Below are positions 8,996 through 18,175 of a stretch of 64,000 nucleotides of DNA, piece by piece. The number at the start of each line of letters is the position of its first letter. Position 1 is the first letter of the stretch. The notes beneath the pieces were generated by a model, which was given only the letters and a program-made list of their open reading frames with translations, made no database searches and was not told where the DNA came from. The DNA is taken from the NCBI RefSeq assembly GCF_039793925.1, contig NZ_JBAMME010000294.1, positions 28,653-92,652 on the forward strand. Reading direction: 5' to 3'. The stretch comes from Thermogutta sp039793925 (GTDB taxonomy: Bacteria > Planctomycetota > Planctomycetia > Pirellulales > Thermoguttaceae). The translations under genes and the position numbers were made by a program.

Positions 8996-9103
8996 AAGTC
9001 GTCCAGCCACCAAGGGAAGGCAAGGCTGCTCAGACGAAGGGCAGCCCGCCATCCTCGCCGAGCGATGCACGGGACCAGCCCCTTCCGCACAACGGACTAC
9101 GGA

Positions 9104-10072
9104 TCAGGCTGCGTCGCGGGTCAATTCCTTGTGAGCGTCGCTTTTTGGAATATCCCCAGGCATCACGCCTCTCTTAACGCGCGGCTGTTCCTTCCATCGT
9201 CGGTGAATCCACCAGTATTGCTCGGGCGATTCTCGAATGATCTCTTCAAGCTGCGTCGTGTACCACTGGGTGATAAACGTCACAGGGTCCGGCGCCGTCA
9301 CCTCTCGCGGATCGAGAATCGCTTTCACACCCATCTCGAAACGCATCGGCTGACCCAGCCGTTTCACGTAGACAGCGGCAATTGGCGCATCATATTGTAC
9401 GGAGAGAAGCCCGATCGCCTTATAAGTCGATGCCGGCCGACCAAAGAATTGGACGAAGCATCCCTTGCGTCCGGCACTCTGGTCGGCGAGAAAGGCCATT
9501 GTGCCGCCAGCCTGCAAAACGGCCTCAATCTGCTCGGCTCCCCCGACACGTGGAATGATGTGCTGCCCACGCGCCGAGCGGAACGCATTGACGAATCGGT
9601 CCAGAAGAGGATTATCGAGCGTCCTGGCCACCGTGTGCGTGGGAAAGCCCAGCAGCCCTAACACATATCCTCCGAATTCAAAATTTCCAAAATGACCGGT
9701 AACCAAAATAACGGGGCGATCTTCGAGAAGTTTCTTCACCAACTCACGAACATTCCTGAGGTCTACAAACCGGCGCCAGTTCTCCTCGTGCAGCACGCGC
9801 GGGGTATGGGCCACTTCGATCACCATCAGGAACAGATGATGCCACATTTTTTCAATCACGTCCCTCCTCGCTTCAGCCGAAAGCGAAGGAAACGCATGGT
9901 GCAGGTTGTCGTCAGCTACCTGGTAGCGCACACAAAGGACCCGCGTGAACAGCCACGCGAGGCCGCGAGCAAGGGTGTTTCCTACCTGGAGCGGCACAGC
10001 CTGGGCTAAAATGATGAACCATCGCACGATAGCATACACAACATAATGAGCAAAAAGTGTCAAATAACTCAT
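9104..10072 (-). CDS. LpxL/HtrB-type lysophospholipid acyltransferase (lipid A acyltransferase-like)
   Basis: A 322-residue protein of the LpxL/LpxM (HtrB) acyltransferase family. An N-terminal hydrophobic anchor (about 5-35) precedes the catalytic HX4E motif in VTGHFGNFEFGG, and AFLADQSAGRKGCFVQFFG forms the substrate-binding region. The C-terminus ends with the usual EQYWWIHRRWK motif of this family. These enzymes add secondary acyl chains to lipid A at the inner membrane. The gene is divergent from two LPS-type glycosyltransferases immediately upstream, which supports a role in outer-membrane lipid synthesis. Planctomycete members can differ in acceptor, so the exact substrate is open. Confidence 0.9.
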   Translation of the reverse strand: MSYLTLFAHYVVYAIVRWFIILAQAVPLQVGNTLARGLAWLFTRVLCVRYQVADDNLHHAFPSLSAEARRDVIEKMWHHLFLMVIEVAHTPRVLHEENWRRFVDLRNVRELVKKLLEDRPVILVTGHFGNFEFGGYVLGLLGFPTHTVARTLDNPLLDRFVNAFRSARGQHIIPRVGGAEQIEAVLQAGGTMAFLADQSAGRKGCFVQFFGRPASTYKAIGLLSVQYDAPIAAVYVKRLGQPMRFEMGVKAILDPREVTAPDPVTFITQWYTTQLEEIIRESPEQYWWIHRRWKEQPRVKRGVMPGDIPKSDAHKELTRDAA

Positions 10073-10366
10073 GGACGCGGCATTACCTCGAGCGGCTTTC
10101 TGCGAAGCTCATTCCAAAAAACAAACCGGCAGCGCCTAGCAGCGCCCGTTAAATTACTCGTCTTGCCACCTGCTACACCGGTTGCCCTGAAAGATACCAG
10201 GCCCAAGGGAAGCCAGGCAAGACAAATTGAGAGTGGTTCTGTATATTTCCGCAAGGGATCTCAAAATTCGCCTTCCGAAAAAGGAGGACAATTGTAAAAA
10301 TGGAACGGCGTATGGTCTGAAACGGCGCTGCTGCGCTGGCCGGCAGCCGAGGACAGGGAGGTCCCT

Positions 10367-11422
10367 ATGAACATTTGCCTGTTTCTTCCCAACTGGCTGG
10401 GTGACTTGGTCATGGCCGTGCCCGCTATTCGGGCGATTCGCGCCAGGGTGGGGCCTGCAGCGAGGATCGTCGGTATCACGCGTCCCAATCTGGCCGGCCT
10501 GTTATCGGGTTCCCACTGGATCAATGAATTTTGGTATTACGATCCGCGAACGGACGATCCTCGTTTTGACACCTTCACTACCCTCCACAAACTGCGAGCT
10601 GTTCGTTGGGATAAGGCCATCCTATTCACGAACAGCCTGAGAACGGCTTTGCTGGCAGTGGCAGGCGGGATTCCGGAGCGAATCGGCTACGCCCGAGACG
10701 GTCGCGCAGCGCTTTTGACACATGCTTTACCGGTCTCTCGCGATGGTGGCCAAATTCGACGGGTACCAATGGTGGACTATTACCTTGGTTTGGCTCGGGC
10801 GATTGGCGCCGATGGTGACGATCGGCACCTCGAGCTTCCCCTCACACTATGGGGGGAAGTGTGCGCCGACCGGGTATGGAAGGACCTGAATCTACCCAGC
10901 CACGGGCCCGTGGTCGCCATGCATGTGGGGGGAGCCTTTGGAGCATCCAAATGCTGGCCGCCCGCACATTTCATAGAGCTTGCCCGCCGCATCGTTGCTG
11001 CTACCCCAGCGTGGGTTCTTTTCGTTTGTGGGCATCGGGAGCGGGAAGTGGTTCGCGGTATCACCAGGCAGGTGTCGCACGAAAGGGTTGTTTCCCTGGC
11101 GGATCAACCTTTGGATTTGCAAACGCTCAAATCGTGTCTGCACCGCTGTACGGCGATGGTGTCTACCGATAGCGGTCCCCGCCACATGGCCGCTGCATTG
11201 GGCAAACCGGTTGTCACCCTTTTTGGTCCGACCTGGCCGGTGGTCACGGCGAACCCCACGGTGGAATCGGTCGATCTCCAACTCTCGCTGGATTGCGCCC
11301 CCTGCGGTCGGCGTCGGTGCCCACTGGGCCATCACCGGTGCATGGTAGATTTATCACCAGATGTGGTATTCCAAGCAGTTCTGCCTTTTATCAGCCGGGC
11401 ACGATTCCGGAGCGTGGCCTGA
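10367..11422 (+). CDS. Glycosyltransferase family 9 (heptosyltransferase II-like)
   Basis: A 351-residue GT-B fold protein starting MNICLFLPNWLGDLVMAVP, the standard N-terminal motif of ADP-heptose:LPS heptosyltransferases. The C-terminal donor-binding motif STDSGPRHMAAALGKPVVTLFGPT is complete. A GGGAGG ribosome site precedes the start. A C-terminal cluster of cysteines (CAPCGRRRCPLGHHRCM, about 316-332) is also found in WaaF-like proteins. It acts at the cytoplasmic face of the inner membrane on the LPS core. The next gene, a GT2, starts 18 bases downstream, so the two form an operon that is divergent from the lipid A acyltransferase-like gene. Confidence 0.92.
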   Translation: MNICLFLPNWLGDLVMAVPAIRAIRARVGPAARIVGITRPNLAGLLSGSHWINEFWYYDPRTDDPRFDTFTTLHKLRAVRWDKAILFTNSLRTALLAVAGGIPERIGYARDGRAALLTHALPVSRDGGQIRRVPMVDYYLGLARAIGADGDDRHLELPLTLWGEVCADRVWKDLNLPSHGPVVAMHVGGAFGASKCWPPAHFIELARRIVAATPAWVLFVCGHREREVVRGITRQVSHERVVSLADQPLDLQTLKSCLHRCTAMVSTDSGPRHMAAALGKPVVTLFGPTWPVVTANPTVESVDLQLSLDCAPCGRRRCPLGHHRCMVDLSPDVVFQAVLPFISRARFRSVA

Positions 11423-11440
11423 CACAGCCGGGAGACGAAA

Positions 11441-12349
11441 ATGCATCGGCCGCCAATCAGCGTGGTCATCCCCTGCAAGGATGAGGAAACCCACCTCACC
11501 GCGTGTGTCCGGTCCGTACTCGGTTGGGCAGACGAAATCCTGATCGCGGACAGCGGTTCCACCGACAACAGTTTGGCCATCGCACGTGATTTTTGCACGG
11601 CTTATCCCCAGGTCTGTCGATTGGTGCAGCGTGAGTTCATCAGTTTTGGCTCGTTCAAAGCCTGGGCCGTCAATCAATGCCGATACGATTGGGTCTTTGT
11701 GCTGGATGCAGACGAACGCATGACTCCCGCGTTGGCTCACGAGATCGACCAAAAACTATCACAGGACAACGCTCCCGACGCTTTTCTCGTAGGATTTAAT
11801 CACCGCTACCTCGGGTACTGCATCAGGCACGGCGCTTGGAACCACAAAGTCGTCCGCCTCTTTCGGAAGTCCGCAGCCAATTACGATGCAAAGGCAGTTC
11901 ACGAAAAAGTTGTCGTTCGAACGGGGAAAGTCGCAGTCCTAAAAGGGCGCCTTGATCACTGGACATGCACCTGTCTGGACAAGTGGTACCGCAAAAAGAA
12001 CCATTACACGACGGTGGGAGCATTGGAAAGATGGAAGCAGGGCAAACGGGCTCATCTTTGGGATTTAGCACTCCGTCCAATCGCAGCGTTTACCAAATCG
12101 TTTCTATTTAAGCTGGGATTTCTGGACGGAGTGGGTGGTTTTCTGGTCGCCCAGGATGATGCGTTCACTGCGTTTCAAACATATTTGAAGCTTTGGGCGA
12201 TTGCGCGGCAACGCGACTCGGAACGTTCCTTGGCCTCCTCACCGGCTACAGAACTTCCGCTGCTCCCTCCGACGATAGGGCATGCATGCCCCCATAGGAC
12301 TGGTATCACAAAAGAGCCGACCTGTCGTACCACACTCGCCCAGTCCTAA
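11441..12349 (+). CDS. Glycosyltransferase family 2, WaaE/KdtX-like
   Basis: A 302-residue GT-A transferase. The nucleotide-binding start PPISVVIPCKDEE, the DSGSTDNS motif and the metal-binding DAD in FVLDADERM are visible. The later YLGYCIRHGAWNHKVVRLFRK segment is typical of WaaE/KdtX core beta-glucosyltransferases. The start at 11441 follows the GT9 gene by 18 bases, so the two are probably co-transcribed for LPS core assembly. The last 40 residues are low-complexity and poorly conserved in appearance. Sugar donor and acceptor cannot be deduced. Confidence 0.88.
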   Translation: MHRPPISVVIPCKDEETHLTACVRSVLGWADEILIADSGSTDNSLAIARDFCTAYPQVCRLVQREFISFGSFKAWAVNQCRYDWVFVLDADERMTPALAHEIDQKLSQDNAPDAFLVGFNHRYLGYCIRHGAWNHKVVRLFRKSAANYDAKAVHEKVVVRTGKVAVLKGRLDHWTCTCLDKWYRKKNHYTTVGALERWKQGKRAHLWDLALRPIAAFTKSFLFKLGFLDGVGGFLVAQDDAFTAFQTYLKLWAIARQRDSERSLASSPATELPLLPPTIGHACPHRTGITKEPTCRTTLAQS

Positions 12350-12783
12350 TCCTGGTCCGCTCCATCCGCGGTCCTCTGTTCGACTAAAAATGCCACGGAA
12401 TCCGGCCGTAGGACAGACGGAAAACTTGCTTTTCCCATCTTACCCCAAACTTTCGGATTTTCCCTCAGAATTTGCCTCGCTGTCCGCTAGTTGCGATCCG
12501 ATTCTGACCGACACGCGCGAGTTAAAATCTAATTCGAGCTTTTTACTGACGATTAGTTTTGTAAGAGCGATGCGAAACGCGACGGAATTTGGCGGCTTAC
12601 CGATTCTGCCACGATTGCGGGTGACAAAGCCCCTCCCAAATTCGCAGAGAATGGATGTGGTTGCGTGCTTCTAAAACGCACATCCGGCGCAACGTTACAT
12701 CCCATTTTTGAATAATTCGGCGACGTTCAGTGGTGTTCAGGGACGGTTAACACGTCACCAGTGCCTGGGAGAAGGAGTTCCCC
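12350..12783 (+). other. Intergenic region before the porin gene
   Basis: About 430 bases without a convincing gene; small open frames here lack ribosome sites and family-like composition. The last 20 bases hold an AGAAGGAG ribosome site for the porin. I see no clear consensus promoter or hairpin. Confidence 0.4.
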
Positions 12784-14163
12784 ATGTATCGAGCTTCCGG
12801 GATGACGTTTGTCATTGCGCTCATACTATCAGGATGGCTGGCTTTTCCCTTACCGGCAGCAACTGGCGAGTTGGACGGTCTCACGGAAACCCGTCTTCGC
12901 CAGCTGGAAGAGGAAACCCAACGTTTGCGGGCCGAGCTGCAAGCAATTCAAGCCGCTCAACCGGTCGCTCTACCTCAGGTGACTGCCGATCCCGTGGCAT
13001 TTGAGACTCAACCGGCGCAGCCTGCTACTCCGGGTATGGATGAGATTCGGGCGGAGATGAGAAAACTTGCATGGACCAAAGGGGATATCCAAATTATCCC
13101 ATATGGTTATCTGTGGGCCACGACATCGTATGAAACGCTGCACTCCAACATTGGGGATTACACACTGTATGTGTTTTCCCCAACAGATCGTCCCGAAGGG
13201 GCATGGCACGTGGACGGCAAGTCAACACGCTTGGGGATTGACTTTGTTGGTCCAATGCTGCCGCGGTTTGGATGCGCGCAAACCGGTGGCAAAGTGGAAT
13301 TCGACTTTCAAGGAGCGTTTCAGACTGAAAACCGGGGGAGCGTGTTGCTGCGCCACGCCTATGTCGAAGTTAAAAATGAGTACTTTCGGCTGCTGGCTGG
13401 TCAAACCTGGGATGTGATTTCGCCTCTCCTTCCCGGGACAATCATGTACTCGGTGGGTTGGGGCGCCGGAAACCTCGGGTACCGGCGAGCCCAATTTCGG
13501 GCAGAACGTTACTATCATTTCTCCGATGTACTGCTAGTCACGGCCCAAGCTTCTATCAATGCGGACATTGCTTCTGAGATCGGGGGAAATGTGGTGGCCG
13601 AGCACGCCGAATGGCCGGTCGTCGAAGGACGTCTCGGATTCACGGTGGGTCCCCGCGGCCCCGGTGCCCGGCCCCTTGAATTTGGCATCTCGGCTCATAT
13701 TGGCGAGCAGGTGTACTATATTCCCGGTCCACCAGTCACCGAGGAAGACTTCCGCACCTGGTCTTTTAACGTAGACGTCAAATACCTCATCACCCCGCGA
13801 TTTGGCGTCCAAGGTGAGTTCTTCACCGGCGAAAATCTTGGTGCCTACATGGGCGGCATTGTCCAGGGCGTCAATCTGGTGAGGAGAAATACCATCCGCG
13901 CCACCGGTGGCTGGGTGGACGCGTGGTACGACTGGACGGAGCGGCTACACAGCCACGCGGGCTATTCCATCGACGATCCATTCAACCAGGATCTCAGTTC
14001 TGGCCAGCGAAGTTACAACCACTTCTACTTCGCAAACATCACCTACGATGTGACAAAGAAATTCATCCTCGGCTTTGAGGTCCAACAATGGAAAACAAAC
14101 TGGGTAGCCAAGGATCCAGCCGACAGTACGCGATTTGAGGTGATGGTCAAATACGGATTCTGA
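12784..14163 (+). CDS. Outer-membrane porin, DcaP-like
   Basis: A 459-residue exported protein. A signal peptide (about 1-26, ending around LPAA) is followed by a coiled-coil stretch of Glu/Arg/Leu/Gln heptads (about 33-60), a short Pro/Ala linker and a long beta-barrel region of alternating aromatic and polar residues ending in KYGF. The terminal Phe is the normal BAM recognition signal. The coiled coil plus barrel, and motifs such as the FDFQGAF strand and AGQTWD, resemble DcaP-type trimeric porins of Acinetobacter. It is probably a diffusion channel in the outer membrane. A strong terminator follows at 14195-14229, so it is likely monocistronic. Confidence 0.8.
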   Translation: MYRASGMTFVIALILSGWLAFPLPAATGELDGLTETRLRQLEEETQRLRAELQAIQAAQPVALPQVTADPVAFETQPAQPATPGMDEIRAEMRKLAWTKGDIQIIPYGYLWATTSYETLHSNIGDYTLYVFSPTDRPEGAWHVDGKSTRLGIDFVGPMLPRFGCAQTGGKVEFDFQGAFQTENRGSVLLRHAYVEVKNEYFRLLAGQTWDVISPLLPGTIMYSVGWGAGNLGYRRAQFRAERYYHFSDVLLVTAQASINADIASEIGGNVVAEHAEWPVVEGRLGFTVGPRGPGARPLEFGISAHIGEQVYYIPGPPVTEEDFRTWSFNVDVKYLITPRFGVQGEFFTGENLGAYMGGIVQGVNLVRRNTIRATGGWVDAWYDWTERLHSHAGYSIDDPFNQDLSSGQRSYNHFYFANITYDVTKKFILGFEVQQWKTNWVAKDPADSTRFEVMVKYGF

Positions 14164-14194
14164 CCCCAGATTACCCCGCGGAGTGTTTGACAGC

Positions 14195-14229
14195 GGCCGA
14201 CCACAGGCACCGGTCGGCCAACTTTTTTT
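14195..14229 (+). terminator. Rho-independent terminator after the porin gene
   Basis: A perfect 8-base stem GGCCGACC/GGTCGGCC (14195-14202 with 14212-14219) with a nine-base loop is followed by AAC and seven T. Confidence 0.9.
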
Positions 14230-14312
14230 GACGGGACCAAATAGCCCCAACATTCCCCTCGGTTAGTAGGGGCGTGAGGTTTTCGATCCACTACGCGGTG
14301 TAGAATCGAGTT

Positions 14313-17039
14313 CTACTTGGCTTCGGACTTGGGAAGATCGAATGAGGGAGCAGGCGACACGGTCGCCAGCACGAATGGACCAAAATACTTCCTGGCAACT
14401 CGTTTCACGTCCTCCAAGGTCACTGCCTTAATTCGCTCATCAAAGTTCTTGTCGTAGTCGTATCCGAGCCCGTACAGTTCATCCAGGGCAGCCCGAGTGG
14501 CTTGGGATCCGATCGTGATATTCTGCTGCGCGTGATAGGAAATCAGCAGTTCTTTTGCCCGTTCGAATTCTTCCTCGGTAATGTCGCCCTGTTTGGCCTT
14601 TTCAACATTCTTCAAGACCCGCTGAACCACTTCGGCGAGCGCTTCTGGTTTCGTCTGGGCCGTGATCACAAAGTAACCCGGTGCGGGACCTGTCAATTGG
14701 TAAGCGTGGACTCCGTAGACCAAGCCTGCGCCACGAAGTTCCTCATGCAACCAGCCGCCCGGGTAATCATATCCAGACATGATCGTGTCGAGCACCATCA
14801 TTGCCGTGTAATCCGCCTCGTCGCGGATGCTAGGTCCAGGATATCCCATCATTAAGACGGCCGTCGGCTTCTGGACCTGCTTATGTCCGGTGATCACGTG
14901 AAGTATGGCATTGTTGCGGTCAAAAGTAATCTTGGGGGCATCCGCCGGCGGGGAAAGCTTTCCGTACCACTTCTCAACCAAGCGCACGGCCTCGTCGGGA
15001 TCGATGTCTCCGAACACTGCGACCACCATGTTCGCGGGATTGAGCAGCACTCGATGGAACTGCTTAATATCATCCAGCGAGAGCCGCTCCACGGTTTCCT
15101 GCTTTCCGCCGGTGAGAATATGATAAGGTGAATCTGCGGGGAGCAAGTCGGCGAAAAGTTCCTGCACTTCGGCTTGAGGACTCGCACTGCGCTGGGCGAT
15201 CGCATCCAGGGCCAGCTTCTTCACCTTAGCGAATTCGCCCTCATCAAAGCGCGGCTCCAGCAGACATTCAGCTACCAGGTCCCCGGCCTTTGCGAAGTTA
15301 TCTTTTAAGATACCGAGGCTCGCAGCAATGCTGCTGCGAGCGGGGATGAAGCCAACTCGCGCATCCAAGTCGTCAAACAGCTCAGCGATCTGGTCTGCCG
15401 TGTGCTTCAGAGTTCCCTTATCGAGCATCTCCGCAAGGAGTGCCGTTCTTCCCGCGGTTTCGGGTGTCTCTAGTAGATTTCCTCCTAGGATAGTTACCTG
15501 CATGGTCACGATTGGCAGCCGCGCCTGCCTCTTAACAAGCACCCGTAAGCCGTTCGGCAACCGAATGAGTCGTACATCTGATTCTTCGCTTTTCATAGAC
15601 TCGGACACAATCTTGGGTGCCCGCCCCAAGGGAGCAATGACAACTTCATTCAGTCGATCCGGAACGAAGTACTTGCGTGCCACCTCCCGAAGTTGCTCGC
15701 TGCTGACCGACTGAATCCGCTCTGTATAGAGCTTGTCGAAAAGTGGATCTCCTGTGGCGAGATAGCTTCGCGCAAGGCTTTCCGCCGTCGCCTGAAGACT
15801 TTCTCTGTCGAAGATCCAGTCGGAAACTTTTTTCTTCTTAGCCCGGGCAAGTTCATTCTCGGGGACCAGTTCATCGCGAAGGCGATACACTTCCTCGAGA
15901 ATGATGCGTCGGACTTCCTCGTAATTTTCAGGAGGACACGTGGCCAGAATTCCAAACCATCCTCGCACATACTCCGGTGTCGCGCTGGCTGCGTCCACGT
16001 TGAGGGCCAGAGGTTTCTCCCGTTGCAACCGCCGCACCAGGCGGGATGATTCGCCCCGGGCCAGGATATCCGCCAGCACATCGAGTGGATAAAGATCGGG
16101 ATCGGTCAATTTGACAGTGGGCCAGGCAATGGCAAGATCTGTGGCGCTTCCTTCCATCTCGTGAATCGCGCGCCGCGGGCTCAATTGAGGGGGTTCTTCT
16201 TCCAACGCGATATAAGTCTCCGCTGCTCGCGGAATTCCCCGATACTGTTCTGCGATCTGCTGGATGACCTCATCCGTATTAACATCGCCCACCACCACGA
16301 AGACCTGGTTGTTGGGGATATAGCGCGCCCGATAGAAGTTGATGATGGCCTCGTTGCTGGTGTGGTTGAGGACGTCCAAATAGCCGATCACCGGATGTCG
16401 GGCCGGGTGCACCAAATAGAGGGTTTGATTGAGCAATTTCCACAGCACGCGGGACCGGCTGACTTCCCCATCGGCCAATTCCTGTTTGACCACCTTGAGC
16501 TCCCGCTCGAATTCCTGCGGTTCGAATGCCACCCGCTGCATGGAATCAGCTAGCAGCTCGATGACCTCCTTCACGTGACGTGCCGGACAGTCGATGTAAT
16601 AGCAAGTAAAATTTGTGGTTGTATATGCGTTGGTCTTCCCACCAAATCGATCGATGATCGCGGCGATCTCCTTCTCCGTCCGCTTGGTTGTGGTTCCACC
16701 GGCCACAACGTGCTCCAGGACGTGGCTCAGTCCCGCACCCATGTGCTCGGCTTCGTAAATGCTTCCCGTGTACCTGACATAGCACCGCACGGTGGCCGCC
16801 TGCACAGTGTGATTCTCTTGGACAATGATGGTCAGGCCATTAGAAAGTTCCGCAACCGTGACACCCTGTGGATAAACCTGGCGCTTGGCAACCGTGGGGA
16901 CACACTGGTCAGCTTCCGATGAGGATTGAGGCATTGCAGAAGTCTTCATAGTCACCACTGCGATCATGCTGAGGGCAAAAGGCAAAAAAAACTTTCCACC
17001 TTGCACTGCTTTTAATTCACACGACCGTTTCGACGTCAT
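14313..17039 (-). CDS. M16-family zinc metalloprotease (two-domain, exported)
   Basis: A 908-residue double-module insulinase/pitrilysin-family peptidase. An ATG at 17039 with GGAG eight bases upstream is preferred to one at 17084; the protein then begins with a basic and hydrophobic export signal. The first half carries the inverted zinc motif HVLEH at residues 106-110 and the downstream acidic helix (EPQEFERELKVVKQEL, about 180-195) expected to supply the third ligand. The second half repeats the fold without the zinc motif and carries the usual substrate-binding Arg/Tyr region near its C-terminus. It likely degrades or processes peptides in the periplasm. The gene stands alone, convergent with the porin. 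Confidence 0.93.
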   Translation of the reverse strand: MTSKRSCELKAVQGGKFFLPFALSMIAVVTMKTSAMPQSSSEADQCVPTVAKRQVYPQGVTVAELSNGLTIIVQENHTVQAATVRCYVRYTGSIYEAEHMGAGLSHVLEHVVAGGTTTKRTEKEIAAIIDRFGGKTNAYTTTNFTCYYIDCPARHVKEVIELLADSMQRVAFEPQEFERELKVVKQELADGEVSRSRVLWKLLNQTLYLVHPARHPVIGYLDVLNHTSNEAIINFYRARYIPNNQVFVVVGDVNTDEVIQQIAEQYRGIPRAAETYIALEEEPPQLSPRRAIHEMEGSATDLAIAWPTVKLTDPDLYPLDVLADILARGESSRLVRRLQREKPLALNVDAASATPEYVRGWFGILATCPPENYEEVRRIILEEVYRLRDELVPENELARAKKKKVSDWIFDRESLQATAESLARSYLATGDPLFDKLYTERIQSVSSEQLREVARKYFVPDRLNEVVIAPLGRAPKIVSESMKSEESDVRLIRLPNGLRVLVKRQARLPIVTMQVTILGGNLLETPETAGRTALLAEMLDKGTLKHTADQIAELFDDLDARVGFIPARSSIAASLGILKDNFAKAGDLVAECLLEPRFDEGEFAKVKKLALDAIAQRSASPQAEVQELFADLLPADSPYHILTGGKQETVERLSLDDIKQFHRVLLNPANMVVAVFGDIDPDEAVRLVEKWYGKLSPPADAPKITFDRNNAILHVITGHKQVQKPTAVLMMGYPGPSIRDEADYTAMMVLDTIMSGYDYPGGWLHEELRGAGLVYGVHAYQLTGPAPGYFVITAQTKPEALAEVVQRVLKNVEKAKQGDITEEEFERAKELLISYHAQQNITIGSQATRAALDELYGLGYDYDKNFDERIKAVTLEDVKRVARKYFGPFVLATVSPAPSFDLPKSEAK

Positions 17040-17320
17040 CAGTTGATCTCCATCGCTATAGTCAGTCGGTTGGCCTGAACGCATTCGGGTTTAACCTGTT
17101 CATTATCACGCCCCGGGGTTCGCCGTCCACCCACGGCAGGCTGTAATAATGGTGCGTGAACCACCGCTGCCGTCTTCAGCGCCGTTTGAACCGTGGCTGT
17201 TGCGGTTAAAGGCATCTTCCTGTCCCATTTCTTGTCCGAGGGCTGGTGCGTTTGATATTATAGGCCTAAGTTCTCGGCTGATTTGCAAGTGTTGCTCATG
17301 GGTATAAGACCGAGTGCTCC

Positions 17321-17926
17321 ATGTCAGAACCGTTCAGGATTCCCCCTCGAAGCCCGGAATTAATGTCGCCCCAGGATACAGGCCTCCTGGTCGTGGATGT
17401 CCAGGAAAGGCTTGTTCCCCATATTCGTGACCATGAAAAGGTTGTGTGGAATATCAGACGGCTTCTCGACGCCGCTCAGATTCTTGGTGTGCGAGTGCTG
17501 GCCACGGAACAGTACCCCAAAGGCCTGGGACCGACGGTTTCGCCATTGCGGGAGCGACTTGGGCAGATTCCCGAAAAACTCATGTTCAGTTGCCGCGAAT
17601 GCTGGTCGCTCTTCGAAGAAGCGGAAAAAGAGGGATTGAGCCGTCTGCTTATCTGTGGCATTGAAGCGCATGTGTGCGTCCAGCAGACTGTTTTGGACCT
17701 CCTCGCGTCAGGCTGGCGGGTGTACGTAGCGGCAGATGCCGTGGGATCGCGACACCGGATGGATTACGAGATGGCGCTCCGCCGGATGGAACTGGCAGGG
17801 GCCGTCATCACGACCACGGAGGCGGTGCTTTTCGAATGGTGCGTCCGTGCGGGAACTAATGAATTCAAGCAGATTAGCCGGCTTGCACGTGAATTTCCGC
17901 CAGGCGAATCTGTTGCAGCGTCTTGA
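17321..17926 (+). CDS. Isochorismatase-family cysteine hydrolase
   Basis: A 201-residue cytoplasmic hydrolase. The catalytic triad of the family is present: Asp26 in LLVVDVQ, Lys in ATEQYPKGLG (about 67) and Cys in GIEAHVCVQQT (about 118), with the usual non-proline cis-peptide region before the cysteine. Such proteins hydrolyse isochorismate, nicotinamide, ureidoacrylate or related amides; the specificity loop does not point to one of these. The gene is probably monocistronic, because a separate promoter for the next gene lies 40 bases after its stop. Confidence 0.9.
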   Translation: MSEPFRIPPRSPELMSPQDTGLLVVDVQERLVPHIRDHEKVVWNIRRLLDAAQILGVRVLATEQYPKGLGPTVSPLRERLGQIPEKLMFSCRECWSLFEEAEKEGLSRLLICGIEAHVCVQQTVLDLLASGWRVYVAADAVGSRHRMDYEMALRRMELAGAVITTTEAVLFEWCVRAGTNEFKQISRLAREFPPGESVAAS

Positions 17927-17965
17927 GTATCGCCGCGCAGAATCCTAGTTGGTGAGCTGGGACCC

Positions 17966-17994
17966 TTGTTATTTTTGCACGCTGGTGTTATGAT
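17966..17994 (+). promoter_or_regulatory. Candidate promoter for the exported tetrapyrrole methylase gene
   Basis: TTGTTA (17966-17971), a 17-base spacer and TATGAT (17989-17994) preceded by TG form an extended -10 promoter. It leaves a leader of about 175 bases before the start codon. I looked for a cobalamin or other riboswitch in that leader and saw none. Confidence 0.5.
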
Positions 17995-18175
17995 TTGTGA
18001 AATAGTAATACTAAAATCGCCTGACGGACAGCAGGCCATTCTTACCAGAGAGTTGGCCGGAGCGATTCCTTTTGGATTAAAGAAGCGTCGCGGTGGCAAG
18101 TCCCGAAAAGACTTCGTGACGATCCGAGTTAGGTGGCCGTCCTTGAAAACCTTTTTGAAACTCTGAGGTTCCGCT

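Noticed and set aside
17966..18166. 66-codon frame before the methylase gene
   Set aside because: No ribosome site and it overlaps the candidate promoter; the composition is not convincing.
17927..18175. Cobalamin or other riboswitch upstream of the exported methylase
   Set aside because: No B12-box-like or known riboswitch core is visible in the leader; only a promoter is supported.
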